From contig QKIH01000004.1 of assembly GCA_003249645.1 (NCBI GenBank), forward strand, positions 27,394-91,393: DNA of 64,000 nt, written 5' to 3'. Within the stretch, counting starts at the first letter, position 1. Every line of letters begins with the position of its first letter. Source of the DNA: Desulfobulbaceae bacterium (lineage in GTDB: Bacteria > Desulfobacterota > Desulfobulbia > Desulfobulbales > Desulfocapsaceae). The notes beneath the pieces are model-generated. The model did no database searches and had not been told where the DNA came from. It was given only the letters and a program-made list of their open reading frames with translations. Made by a program: the position numbers and the translations under genes. Below, in pieces: positions 27,820 to 36,407 of the stretch.

Positions 27820-28071
27820 ATGGATATCAATTATTATGTGTCTCTGGTAATAAACTTTTTAGCAACCAATAAAATTATAGCACTGGTCATTGCCCTTGCT
27901 CTAATCCTGTTCATATGGAAAAAGCCGGGGACAGCTATCCGGTTTGGTCTTTTTCTTGCTGGTATGGCGGTTTTGTTTTATCTCCTCACTCTTATGAATG
28001 ATGCGATGTTCGAGGGAGCCGACTATACGAACAAGATGGAGACAAAGTCGATGAAGCAACTGGAGGAGTAG
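27820..28071 (+). CDS. Small membrane protein
   Basis: An 83-residue protein with two predicted transmembrane helices (about residues 8-27 and 40-60) and a short polar tail. GAGGAAATG precedes the ATG. It lies 77 bp after the acyl-CoA ligase and only 2 bp before the rhodanese start. I do not recognise the family. Confidence 0.65.
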   Translation: MDINYYVSLVINFLATNKIIALVIALALILFIWKKPGTAIRFGLFLAGMAVLFYLLTLMNDAMFEGADYTNKMETKSMKQLEE

Positions 28072-28073
28072 GC

Positions 28074-28640
28074 TTGCAGTTATGCAGGTATTATCAGTTC
28101 ACTAAACTCCATGCATTGCCATGGTTGCTGATTCTTTTGGTCACATGTTCGGCAGCGTCAGCTGCCGAACTGTCAGATGAACAGAAGAAACAGCAGATCC
28201 ATATCCTTTATAATGAGTACCAGCATAAATTCCCGGATATAGAAGAAATTTCACCTGAAAAAGTCATTGAACTGATGGCGGATCGAGCAAATCTTGTCCT
28301 GATCGATACCAGAGATGATGACGAAATGGCGGTTTCAATGCTGCCGGATGCCATAACAGCGGAGGATTTTCTTCAACACATAGACCTCTACAAAAACAGA
28401 TTTCTTATTGCCTATTGTACCATCGGTTATCGCAGCGGACTGTTGGCGGATGGAATGATTGACAAAGGGATTGTTATACATAATTTGAAAGGAGGAATCC
28501 TTGGCTGGATTCATGCTGGAGGTGCTGTGCTGCATGACGGTAAAGTAATCAATCGCGTTCACGTATACGGCAGAAAGTGGGATCTTGCTCCGGCGCAATA
28601 CGAGACAGTTAAATATTCGATTTTTAAACAGCTGTTTTAA
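28074..28640 (+). CDS. Exported rhodanese-like protein
   Basis: A 188-residue protein with a hydrophobic signal segment ending near ASAAELS (residue ~31) and one rhodanese domain. The active-site loop is CTIGYRS near residue 116, with LVLIDTRDDDE upstream. It is probably periplasmic and transfers or binds sulfane sulfur. It starts at a TTG 2 bp after the small membrane protein gene, which suggests translational coupling. Confidence 0.83.
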   Translation: MQLCRYYQFTKLHALPWLLILLVTCSAASAAELSDEQKKQQIHILYNEYQHKFPDIEEISPEKVIELMADRANLVLIDTRDDDEMAVSMLPDAITAEDFLQHIDLYKNRFLIAYCTIGYRSGLLADGMIDKGIVIHNLKGGILGWIHAGGAVLHDGKVINRVHVYGRKWDLAPAQYETVKYSIFKQLF

Positions 28641-28657
28641 GACAGTACGAGATTCTC

Positions 28658-29107
28658 ATGACAAAGAAGAGCATCGTCATCGTCTTGACCTTTCTCATAC
28701 TTGCCGGTTGCGGAGGGGATATGAAAAACAACAGCAATCTCATCAATGGTATATTCAAGTCCTGTCCTTCATCCCCCAACTGTGTCTCATCAATGGAAGA
28801 GGGAAAAAAATACATACAACCACTGCGCTATTCTGTAGAGAGAAATAAGGCTTTGGCGACTATTACGCAGGTTGTTTCAACACTTCCTGGCGCCTCACTG
28901 GTAGAAGAGCAAGGAGGGTATTTGCACTATACTGTCAAATCGCGAGTATTTGGTTTTATTGATGATCTTGAGATTTATCTGCCGGAAGGCGAGCAAACGG
29001 TACATCTGCGCTCAGCATCAAGGGTGGGATACTCTGATTTTGGCGTGAATCGCAACCGGTTGGAAAAGGTTGAAAAAATGCTACAGGAAACGCAGCTTTT
29101 TCAATAA
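28658..29107 (+). CDS. DUF1499 lipoprotein
   Basis: A 149-residue lipoprotein. The signal peptide ends in a lipobox (LILAGC) with the lipidated Cys at residue 18. The mature part has the DUF1499 landmarks CPSSPNCVSS and the strand pattern ending in SRVGYSDFGVNRNR. Function of the family is unknown. It is last in the ligase/membrane protein/rhodanese cluster, and its 3' end overlaps the convergent radical SAM gene by 27 bp. Confidence 0.85.
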   Translation: MTKKSIVIVLTFLILAGCGGDMKNNSNLINGIFKSCPSSPNCVSSMEEGKKYIQPLRYSVERNKALATITQVVSTLPGASLVEEQGGYLHYTVKSRVFGFIDDLEIYLPEGEQTVHLRSASRVGYSDFGVNRNRLEKVEKMLQETQLFQ

Positions 29108-30037
29108 TCGCATCAGTGGATCAGCGTTAAGCTGCTGCAGGTCTGTTTCGTCTGCCGCCTCAAGAATCTCCTGATACTCTGCGGCGGAAAGCGCTACGTT
29201 AATGGGTGGTCCGACCTTATTAAACGGACGGTACTGATCCATCAGATTAACGGCGCAGCGGGCTGAGATGTCCCGGCTGAGAAACCGGATGATCTCAAGA
29301 GTATCATCTGTCATCCCCGGCATAACCAGATGCCTGACCAGCAGTCCTTTTACAGCCAGACCATCATCAATCTGAAGATCTCCTACCTGTTCATACATAA
29401 TTTTAACCGCTTCCCGAGCCCTGTCCCCGTAATCTCTGGCAGCTGTGAACTGTGCCGCGGTTGTGTTGTTCCAGAACTTGAAGTCCGGCATGTAGATATC
29501 GATGATTCCATCCAACAAACCGAGGGTTTCTGCAGACTCATAGCCGCTGCTGTTGTACACCAGTGGAATTGACAACCCGTGTTTTGCGGCTTCCAGGACT
29601 GCGCCTATTATCTGGGGCACACAGTGGGTGGGGGTAACGAGATTGATGTTATGACATCCCAGATTTTGCAGCTTAAGGAAAATGTCGCCGAGTTCAGCAT
29701 TTGATAGCAGCTGGCAATCTGCTTCGCCATGATAGCTGATTTCGTGATTCTGGCAGAAGGTGCAGAGCAGGTTGCATGAGCCGAAAAATACAGTCCCTGA
29801 ACCGTGTTGGCCAACCAGCGGTTCTTCTTCGCCAAAATGCGGAGAAAATGATGCAACCGGTGCAAGAGCGCCTGTTTTGCATATCCCTTTTTTATCAGCA
29901 GTCCTGTTTACTCTGCAGTGGTGCGGACACAGGGTGCAGTCGAACAATATCTCTTCAGCTTTTGCAGCTCTTTCTGCCAGTTCCCCGGTCTGTGCCAGAA
30001 GCAGATAACCGGCTTTGTGTGAGGCGGCTTTTTTCAT
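29081..30037 (-). CDS. Radical SAM protein, pyruvate formate-lyase activase-like
   Basis: A 318-residue radical SAM enzyme. The cluster motif CNLLCTFCQN (CxxxCxxC) is near residue 88, preceded by an extra Cys-rich stretch (CTLCPHHCRVNR near 34) typical of the PflA-related family that accompanies AmmeMemoRadiSam-like proteins. The substrate is unknown. Its ATG overlaps the stop of the ADP-ribosylglycohydrolase-like gene by one base (TAATG), so the two are translated as a pair. Confidence 0.88.
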   Translation of the reverse strand: MKKAASHKAGYLLLAQTGELAERAAKAEEILFDCTLCPHHCRVNRTADKKGICKTGALAPVASFSPHFGEEEPLVGQHGSGTVFFGSCNLLCTFCQNHEISYHGEADCQLLSNAELGDIFLKLQNLGCHNINLVTPTHCVPQIIGAVLEAAKHGLSIPLVYNSSGYESAETLGLLDGIIDIYMPDFKFWNNTTAAQFTAARDYGDRAREAVKIMYEQVGDLQIDDGLAVKGLLVRHLVMPGMTDDTLEIIRFLSRDISARCAVNLMDQYRPFNKVGPPINVALSAAEYQEILEAADETDLQQLNADPLMRLLKKLRFL

Positions 30038-30924
30038 TATTGCAGCAGCAGTTCAATCTCACGATACGAGCTCATGGCCTGGAAGATGGCTTTATCCGGT
30101 GAAAGCGCTGCGCCAAGAACCGCCCCGATGATAAGTCCACGGGCCGCGCTATCCCCACCTGCCATCACGTTGGCGCTTAGCGCATCGGTGAGATTGTCAT
30201 GATGGTGCAGGATGATCTGAACTGTTCCAGGCAGTGAATGAGCAACTGCGCAGGTGGTGCCGAATGCTTTCAACGCTTCTATGCTGTCTTTGTCTGCGGC
30301 CTTTATCCCCTGGTCGATCAGTTCTCTCACCTCGTTTAGTGTTACCTGGTCAAGTTGCTGCAGAACAGCATCTTTTATCGGAACTCCTGCGAGCACCTGA
30401 ACACAGACACGGGAGAAATAGAGGGCTGTTTCAACAACTTCATCGTTGTTGTGGGTCATTCTGGTCTGTTCTTCGACCTTCTGCAGAAGACGCTCATCGT
30501 CATCGTAATGATAGATGAAGGGGGCTATCCTGCCTGCGGCAGAGAGGTCATGCGAAGGAGAACCCACCGGGTCTGGCTTTGCATCCGCAACGTTTTTCAG
30601 CGTTCTTCGGCTGGCATTGTCGAGGTATCCGGTGTAGTCGGTCATGTAATCGGCCCATTGCTTTTTTACTGTCTGTAGGTCAAACCCATCATTACCAATT
30701 ATTTCTTTTAGCAGAAAAAGTGTCTGGTCGCCGTAATGGGTGAAATCGCCCCTATGTTTTGACTGATGATATCCGTTGGGAAGCGGTTCTGTCAGTTCAC
30801 GGATATCGCCGAAATTCTGTCTGATAGCAGCCTGATCATAAATCCAGTGCGGTCCGAGAGCAAAGGCGTCACCATAAAGTGAGGCCAGTACCATGGCCGC
30901 TTTTTTCTCTTTGTTTTCTGTCAT
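30037..30924 (-). CDS. ADP-ribosylglycohydrolase-like protein
   Basis: A 295-residue protein of the ADP-ribosylglycohydrolase (ARH/J1 crystallin) superfamily. The N-terminal GDAFALGPHWIYD region and a C-terminal AGGDSAARGLIIG segment fit. The usual Thr-Asp-Asp-Thr metal motif appears as GDQTLFL, so the metal site is altered and true ADP-ribose hydrolysis is uncertain. I chose the ATG at 30924 (GGAGGAAG upstream). It overlaps the radical SAM gene by one base. Confidence 0.8.
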   Translation of the reverse strand: MTENKEKKAAMVLASLYGDAFALGPHWIYDQAAIRQNFGDIRELTEPLPNGYHQSKHRGDFTHYGDQTLFLLKEIIGNDGFDLQTVKKQWADYMTDYTGYLDNASRRTLKNVADAKPDPVGSPSHDLSAAGRIAPFIYHYDDDERLLQKVEEQTRMTHNNDEVVETALYFSRVCVQVLAGVPIKDAVLQQLDQVTLNEVRELIDQGIKAADKDSIEALKAFGTTCAVAHSLPGTVQIILHHHDNLTDALSANVMAGGDSAARGLIIGAVLGAALSPDKAIFQAMSSYREIELLLQ

Positions 30925-31125
30925 AATGACTTCCTCCATACAGATGATTTAGAGGCCTGCGATACTTTGACAATAAGCGTCTCCATCTGTTCTGACAAGG
31001 GCTGACAGGAGTTTGCGCGGCTATACGTTTTGAAATAGAGTATGAAATTTTTTAAGGGCGTATCTTCTCTGGAGAATAGGACTAAATTTACTCAGCTCAT
31101 GCACCTCTTTGGATAATTATATGAT

Positions 31126-31752
31126 TCAGCTTGTTGCATGTAGGATCTTTTTAAGCCATTTCCACGGCAGGAGCATGGAGACTTCCTGCTGATACCGGAT
31201 GTACTGCTGTCCGAACAGGGCGACCAGTTTTCTTTCTTCCAGAACCGCACCGATAATAAAATAGAGGGTAAGGATGATGCCTGTGATGACAGACTGCAAA
31301 TCGAAATGGGACTGATAAGACCAGATCAGAAAGATGCCTCCTATATACCATGGATGCCGGGTAATCCGGTGGATGCCGGATGTATCCAGTTTGTCATCAA
31401 TGCCAATCGAAGCCTGCTGCTTTCCCGTCGTTGCCTGAAATATGCCTGTAAAGCGTGACAGGTCATATTTGCCTGCTCCGGCAATAAAAAGATAGAGAGA
31501 GGCGGCAAGAAGAGAGAATCGAAGTGGTGAAAAAATGCCATCAAGAGTGAAAAGCGGTTCCCCTCTAAGGTGCCAGCCATACCAGAGCGGGATGAGAAGG
31601 GTCAGGGTAGAAAAAAAATTATAGCCGAGCCGGTAATACCGGAAAAAATCACCAAGTCGTTGCTCCACTATGCGGGTGAAGCGCTGCGAGATAAGCAGAC
31701 TGTGAAAAGTGCACCAGAGTATCCATATAAGGGCATAAATAATGTAGTTCAT
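31126..31752 (-). CDS. Integral membrane protein of the isoprenylcysteine methyltransferase/NnrU type
   Basis: A 208-residue protein with five to six membrane segments. The C-terminal half has the methyltransferase-like signature: TRHPWYIGG, then EERKLVALFGQQYIRYQQEV. Such proteins methylate lipids or prenyl groups, but bacterial members are mostly uncharacterised. It is a single gene; the 185-bp gap on its 3' side is featureless to me. Confidence 0.8.
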   Translation of the reverse strand: MNYIIYALIWILWCTFHSLLISQRFTRIVEQRLGDFFRYYRLGYNFFSTLTLLIPLWYGWHLRGEPLFTLDGIFSPLRFSLLAASLYLFIAGAGKYDLSRFTGIFQATTGKQQASIGIDDKLDTSGIHRITRHPWYIGGIFLIWSYQSHFDLQSVITGIILTLYFIIGAVLEERKLVALFGQQYIRYQQEVSMLLPWKWLKKILHATS

Positions 31753-31850
31753 TGATCGGCAGTTTCTTCCTGTTGGTTCGTTTAAGGCCTTCTCGAAACA
31801 ACAATAACACTTTTTCTGCTGCAGGCGAGGTGCTTACCGAAACAGACCTT

Positions 31851-33698
31851 TCACAGGCTGAAGAAAATCGGAATGCAGGTCAGTAAAACAGCGGCATAAA
31901 CGATGGTTGCCCCGGCCCCCGCCTTCATATAATCCTTGGTGCGGTATCCGCCCGGACGCATGATCAGTGCATTGACCTGGTGAGTCGGCAGAATAAAAGT
32001 GTTTGATGCCGAAACGGCTACAACCAGTCCGGCAACAATGGGGTTTGTATCAGCGGTCAAGGCCATGTTCATTGCGAGCGGCACCATCAGCACCGTTGCT
32101 CCGACATTGGATGCAACAAGAGAGAAAAAAGATGTCAGTAAAGAAATGACTGCCAGCAAAACGATCGGAGACGGGGTGCCAACCGCATTGAGCAAATGGA
32201 CTGCGATATAAGCAGCAGCTCCGGTTTTTTCAAATGCGGTTCCGAGCGGAATAAGTCCGGAGAGGAGGAAAACTGTTCGCCAGTCTACAGCCTCATACGC
32301 TCTGTCAGCCCTGATAACCCGCGTTATAATCATGCCGAGAGCGCCAGTAAGCAGAGCAATGGAGAGCTGCACCTCAAAACTGAGCGCTAGGACCAGCGAA
32401 ATTATAAGAAAGGATACTGCAGTCTTGGTCCGTTCCGGAACAATGTCTTCACCGACAATGTCTTCTATGAATGCAATGTCCATCTTCTGGGCAAGAAGCC
32501 TGAACTGCTTCCAGCGGCCCTGCATCAAAATGGTGTCGCCCTGTTTCAGGGTGGTAATATTGATATCCTCCATGATGATCTGATCACCGCGTACAATGGC
32601 CAGTGGGTTGACATGATAGAGAGCTCTGAACTGGAGTTCTTCCATGGTATGGGTGCTGAGGTTGGAATGCGGTATAACTACACCTTCAACAACCCCTGAA
32701 ACCTCGGGGAAATTGAGTTCATCAAAGACCTTGAATTTCTCTTTGACCACCCACCGGAATTTTTTTGCTGCCTTATCGATATTCTCTTTTGAAGAGATAA
32801 CCCAGATAGTGTCACCGCCTTCCACCAGCGTATCTTTTGTCGGTGAAAGTTCTTTTCGTTTGCCATGGCGCTTGGAGACCCCGACCACGGTGACGTGGTA
32901 ATGGGGCCGCAGCTCAAGTTCGCCGAGACTTGCAGTATGAAAATCCCAGGGAATTGCAACTTCAAATCCCTGCCCGACTTCCGACCCATAAATTTCCTGC
33001 AGCCTCCGATCCGCAGAATTTTCGGTAATGTCACACATCTCCGAGGGCAGCAGCTTTCTGCCGAGAAAGAGAAAATAGAGGATGATAGCAATAACCAGAG
33101 CAATGCCGACCGGGGTGACTGAGAGTAGTCCGAGTGGTTGAAATGGTCCGGAATCATTGGTGGCTGCAGTGTTTTTCCACCAGGACGCCATGAGATCGTT
33201 GAGCATGATGAGCGGGCTGGAACCGACGAGGGTGATGCAGCCGCCGGTAATGGCGCAGAAGCCCATGGGCATGAGAATCTTTGAGGCTGAGATGTTCAGC
33301 TGCCGGCTGATTCGCATGGTCGCCGGAAGAAAGAGGGCGACAGCACCAATATTCTGCATAAAGCTTGAGATAAAGCTGACAGTTGCCGAGATGACAACAG
33401 TAATGCGCCTCTCACTGGTGCCGACCACCTTGATGAGATGGCTCGACAAGGTGTTCATTACCCCTGTCTTGTTGAGTCCGGCCCCGATAATCATTACAGC
33501 AATGATTGATACGACTGCGTTGGAGCTTAATCCGGCAAGTGCCTCTTTCGGGGTAACAACCCCGGAAAGGGGCAGGGCAACCATCATCAGCATTCCAACC
33601 AGATCGACCCGCAACAGATCAAAGACAAAGAGTATTATTGCCAGACTGAGAAAACAGAAGACAATGATCATATCGGTAGTCAACGGCATGACTTCCAT
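31851..33698 (-). CDS. SLC13-type permease with two TrkA-C (RCK) domains
   Basis: A 615-residue membrane transporter of the divalent anion:sodium symporter superfamily. About six N-terminal membrane helices, then two soluble RCK_C regions at about residues 220-400 (SLGELELRPHYHVTVVGV and HTMEELQFRALYHVNP), then further membrane helices with the family motif SNVGATVLMVPLA. This layout is common in putative sulfate or dicarboxylate transporters; the substrate is not defined by sequence. I chose the ATG at 33698 with GGTGAT upstream; MPL 3 codons later is an alternative. Confidence 0.88.
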   Translation of the reverse strand: MEVMPLTTDMIIVFCFLSLAIILFVFDLLRVDLVGMLMMVALPLSGVVTPKEALAGLSSNAVVSIIAVMIIGAGLNKTGVMNTLSSHLIKVVGTSERRITVVISATVSFISSFMQNIGAVALFLPATMRISRQLNISASKILMPMGFCAITGGCITLVGSSPLIMLNDLMASWWKNTAATNDSGPFQPLGLLSVTPVGIALVIAIILYFLFLGRKLLPSEMCDITENSADRRLQEIYGSEVGQGFEVAIPWDFHTASLGELELRPHYHVTVVGVSKRHGKRKELSPTKDTLVEGGDTIWVISSKENIDKAAKKFRWVVKEKFKVFDELNFPEVSGVVEGVVIPHSNLSTHTMEELQFRALYHVNPLAIVRGDQIIMEDINITTLKQGDTILMQGRWKQFRLLAQKMDIAFIEDIVGEDIVPERTKTAVSFLIISLVLALSFEVQLSIALLTGALGMIITRVIRADRAYEAVDWRTVFLLSGLIPLGTAFEKTGAAAYIAVHLLNAVGTPSPIVLLAVISLLTSFFSLVASNVGATVLMVPLAMNMALTADTNPIVAGLVVAVSASNTFILPTHQVNALIMRPGGYRTKDYMKAGAGATIVYAAVLLTCIPIFFSL

Positions 33699-34033
33699 CG
33701 CAATCACCAATAGTTGATTGTAGAGTATTTTTGCTGTGCAGATTTGCACACTGCTCCTAACGGTTAGTCTAACCTGCTATAATCCAACCATAAAACCAAA
33801 TGCATTACCAGTGAAAGAAAAGAGTGTTTTCAGATTGAGGCAATATCTGCCTTTCTGGCATAGATATTTCGAATCAATTCGACTTGTTTTATCGGATATA
33901 TCTATTTGACCTAATAGGAAAATGCTGTTTTAACAAATCCTGAAATTGCAGGAGAAAGGGGCCATATAAGGTCTTTAATCCTACACCGCAGCAGTCCGTC
34001 CGGCTGTTGTCAATTTATGCAGAAGAGGGGAAA

Positions 34034-35311
34034 ATGAGTACTGATTATCGACAGATGTGGGCTGATATGGGTCTTGACCTCGAGGCACATGATGCCTTGC
34101 TTGGGGTATTGGGTCAAGGCTATGGGGATATCTATATGGCACAGAAAAACAGGCCGGAAGGCATGGCCTATTTTGACTTTGTCATGAGTGAAGTGCATGG
34201 CCTGCGTATTCAGGAACTGCTTGATGAAAAGAAGGCCGGCCGTAAAATTATCGGTTCATATTGTGTTTTTGTTCCGGAAGAGATTGCCCTTGCTGCCAAT
34301 GCGACACTTGTCGGACTCTGCTCAGGTGCTGACTTTGCCATGGAAGAAGTGGAAAAGCTGCTGCCGAGAAATACCTGTGCGCTGATTAAATCTGCTTTCG
34401 GCTTCAAACTCGGCAAGGTTTGTCCTTACCTTGAAAGTGCTGATATGATCGTTGGAGAAAATACCTGCGACGGCAAGAAAAAGGCATATGAATCCCTTGG
34501 CTCACTGATTGAGAACCTCTATGTCATGGATCTTCCCCAGGTAAAATCAGCCCAGGGCCGTGAATTGTTAAAGGCAGAATACATCCGTTTCAAGGAGGCA
34601 GTGGAAAACCTTACCGGAGTTACCATCACCGCTGAATCTCTGTCGGCAGCCATTGAAACTGTGAATGCCAAGAGAAAAGCAATGCACAGGCTGGCTCTTC
34701 TCCGCAAGGCTGACCCGGCTCCTATCTCAGGCCTTGATGCCCTTCTGGCAAATCAGGTATTCTTTTATGATAATCCTGCCCGGTTTACTGCGTCCGTCAA
34801 CAAGATCTGTGACGAGGTGGAACAGCGTATTGCCGCACAAGAAGGTGTTTTTGCCGGCAAGACACCGCGTATTCTGATTTCAGGCTGTCCTCAGGCTGTA
34901 CCGAACTGGAAACTGCCGATGATCGTTGAAGGTTCCGGTGCTGTTATTGTCGGTGAAGAGTCCTGTGTCGGCGAACGCGGAACAAGAAATCTGACCGATA
35001 ACTCCGGCAAGACCATTGATGAGATGATCGAGGCGCTGGTTGATCGCTATTTCCAGGTTGACTGTGCTATCTTTACCCCGAACAAAGAGCGTATTGACCA
35101 TATCAAAGAAATGGCCAAATTATATAAAGCCGATGGTGTAATTCACTACGGACTGCAGTTCTGTCAGCCCTACCTTATGGAAGCAATTCCTGTTGAAAAG
35201 GCGCTTGAAGATATCGGCCTGCCGTGTCTGCGAATCGAAACCGATTATTCGATGGAAGATATGGGGCAGCTCAAAACCCGTGTTGAAGCGTTTATCGAGC
35301 AGATAAGCTGA
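34034..35311 (+). CDS. 2-hydroxyacyl-CoA dehydratase-like protein (double-cubane cluster type)
   Basis: A 425-residue single-polypeptide member of the HgdB/BcrB/BcrC family. Cys motifs fit cluster ligation: GSYCVFVP near residue 77, KVCPYLES, ENTCDGKKK near 137, SGCPQAVP, EESCVGERG near 305 and FCQPYL near 375. True dehydratases need two different subunits; here a single subunit is followed by its activase 14 bp downstream, the arrangement known for double-cubane cluster proteins, which reduce small molecules after ATP-driven activation. I chose the ATG at 34034 (GAGGGG before it). The natural substrate is unknown. Confidence 0.85.
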   Translation: MSTDYRQMWADMGLDLEAHDALLGVLGQGYGDIYMAQKNRPEGMAYFDFVMSEVHGLRIQELLDEKKAGRKIIGSYCVFVPEEIALAANATLVGLCSGADFAMEEVEKLLPRNTCALIKSAFGFKLGKVCPYLESADMIVGENTCDGKKKAYESLGSLIENLYVMDLPQVKSAQGRELLKAEYIRFKEAVENLTGVTITAESLSAAIETVNAKRKAMHRLALLRKADPAPISGLDALLANQVFFYDNPARFTASVNKICDEVEQRIAAQEGVFAGKTPRILISGCPQAVPNWKLPMIVEGSGAVIVGEESCVGERGTRNLTDNSGKTIDEMIEALVDRYFQVDCAIFTPNKERIDHIKEMAKLYKADGVIHYGLQFCQPYLMEAIPVEKALEDIGLPCLRIETDYSMEDMGQLKTRVEAFIEQIS

Positions 35312-35325
35312 TTAGGAGGCAAGGC

Positions 35326-36090
35326 ATGCTCTTTGGCGGTATTGATATAGGCTCCCGTTCGATTGAACTGGTTGTCATTGATGAGAACGGTGAACAGGTG
35401 CAAAGCCTTAAAGCTGATACCGGTTTTGATCCAATGTCCGAGGCCGATAAAATGATTGAGTCAACCAGGTTTGACCAGATCATGGCAACCGGATACGGCA
35501 GAAATCTCTTTGAGGTCTCCTTTGACGCGCCGACAGTCACTGAGATCAAGGCGCATGCCACTGCCGCTTTTCACCTGCACAACGATTCGTATACCATTCT
35601 CGATATCGGAGGGCAGGATTCAAAAGCCATAGCCTTGTACGAAACGGGAAAGATCAAAAAGTTTGAAATGAACGACCGTTGTGCCGCAGGAACAGGAAAG
35701 TTTCTCGAAATCATGGCGAAAAACCTTGGATTTTCCATTGAGGATTTTGGCGATCAGGCTCTTCTTGCCGAAAAAGAGATAAATATCTCCAGCATGTGTA
35801 CGGTCTTTGCCGAATCGGAGGTAACCTCGTTGATTGGTCGCGGTGAAAGTCCCAGAGAGATAGCAAAGGGGCTGCATGACAGCGTGGTTCGTCGTGCAGC
35901 CGGCATGATCAACCGGGTATCTTCAGGAGGCAAAATTGTTTTCACCGGCGGTGTGGCAAAAAACTCCTGCATGGTAAAGATGCTCGAAAAACGGCTGGAA
36001 CGCGAGATCGTCATTCCTGAAAACCCGCAGTTTATGGGGGCGCTGGGGGCAGCGCTTCTCTGCCGGGCTGCAAATACTGAAAAGTCTTGA
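35326..36090 (+). CDS. ATP-dependent activase of the dehydratase-like protein (BcrAD/BadFG/HgdC family)
   Basis: A 254-residue ASKHA ATPase. N-terminal phosphate loop GGIDIGSRSIE, ILDIGGQDSKA near 90, the cluster Cys in NDRCAAGTGKF near 122 and SSMCTVFAESEV near 161, which together ligate one 4Fe-4S between two subunits, and FTGGVAKN near 210. It hydrolyses ATP to push a low-potential electron into its partner. AGGAGGC precedes the ATG and the gene is 14 bp after the dehydratase-like gene; a strong hairpin ends the pair. Confidence 0.93.
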   Translation: MLFGGIDIGSRSIELVVIDENGEQVQSLKADTGFDPMSEADKMIESTRFDQIMATGYGRNLFEVSFDAPTVTEIKAHATAAFHLHNDSYTILDIGGQDSKAIALYETGKIKKFEMNDRCAAGTGKFLEIMAKNLGFSIEDFGDQALLAEKEINISSMCTVFAESEVTSLIGRGESPREIAKGLHDSVVRRAAGMINRVSSGGKIVFTGGVAKNSCMVKMLEKRLEREIVIPENPQFMGALGAALLCRAANTEKS

Positions 36091-36101
36091 TGCTTCTTTT
36101 T

Positions 36102-36131
36102 CCAATCTTCCTCCTGGGGGAGGAAGATTGG
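36102..36131 (+). terminator. Strong hairpin after the dehydratase-activase pair
   Basis: CCAATCTTCCTCC and GGAGGAAGATTGG form a perfect 13-bp stem with a 4-base loop, 11 bp after the activase stop. T-runs flank it only weakly. The remainder of the 317-bp gap up to the sensor gene at 36408 shows no feature I can name. Confidence 0.75.
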
Positions 36132-36407
36132 TTCTCACAGACCAGAGTCCGTCCGGCTGTGTCTTCTCATCTGCTATTTTTCTCTGTTAACCCGTTATTC
36201 CCCGCACCCTGCCGCGAAAATTATCTGTTAAGTGTTAAGGTTTTTCCACTGGGACAATTCGTCCGAGAGGTGAATAGCTGTTTAATCATGGTTAATTTTA
36301 TTTAGCGTTTCAGAAAAATGTCATTCATTTTTGCCTTCTGTAGCAACGACGTGATACAATAATCGTGGCGAATAGTATTGTTAATGAATGAAAAATAAGT
36401 AACCGGC

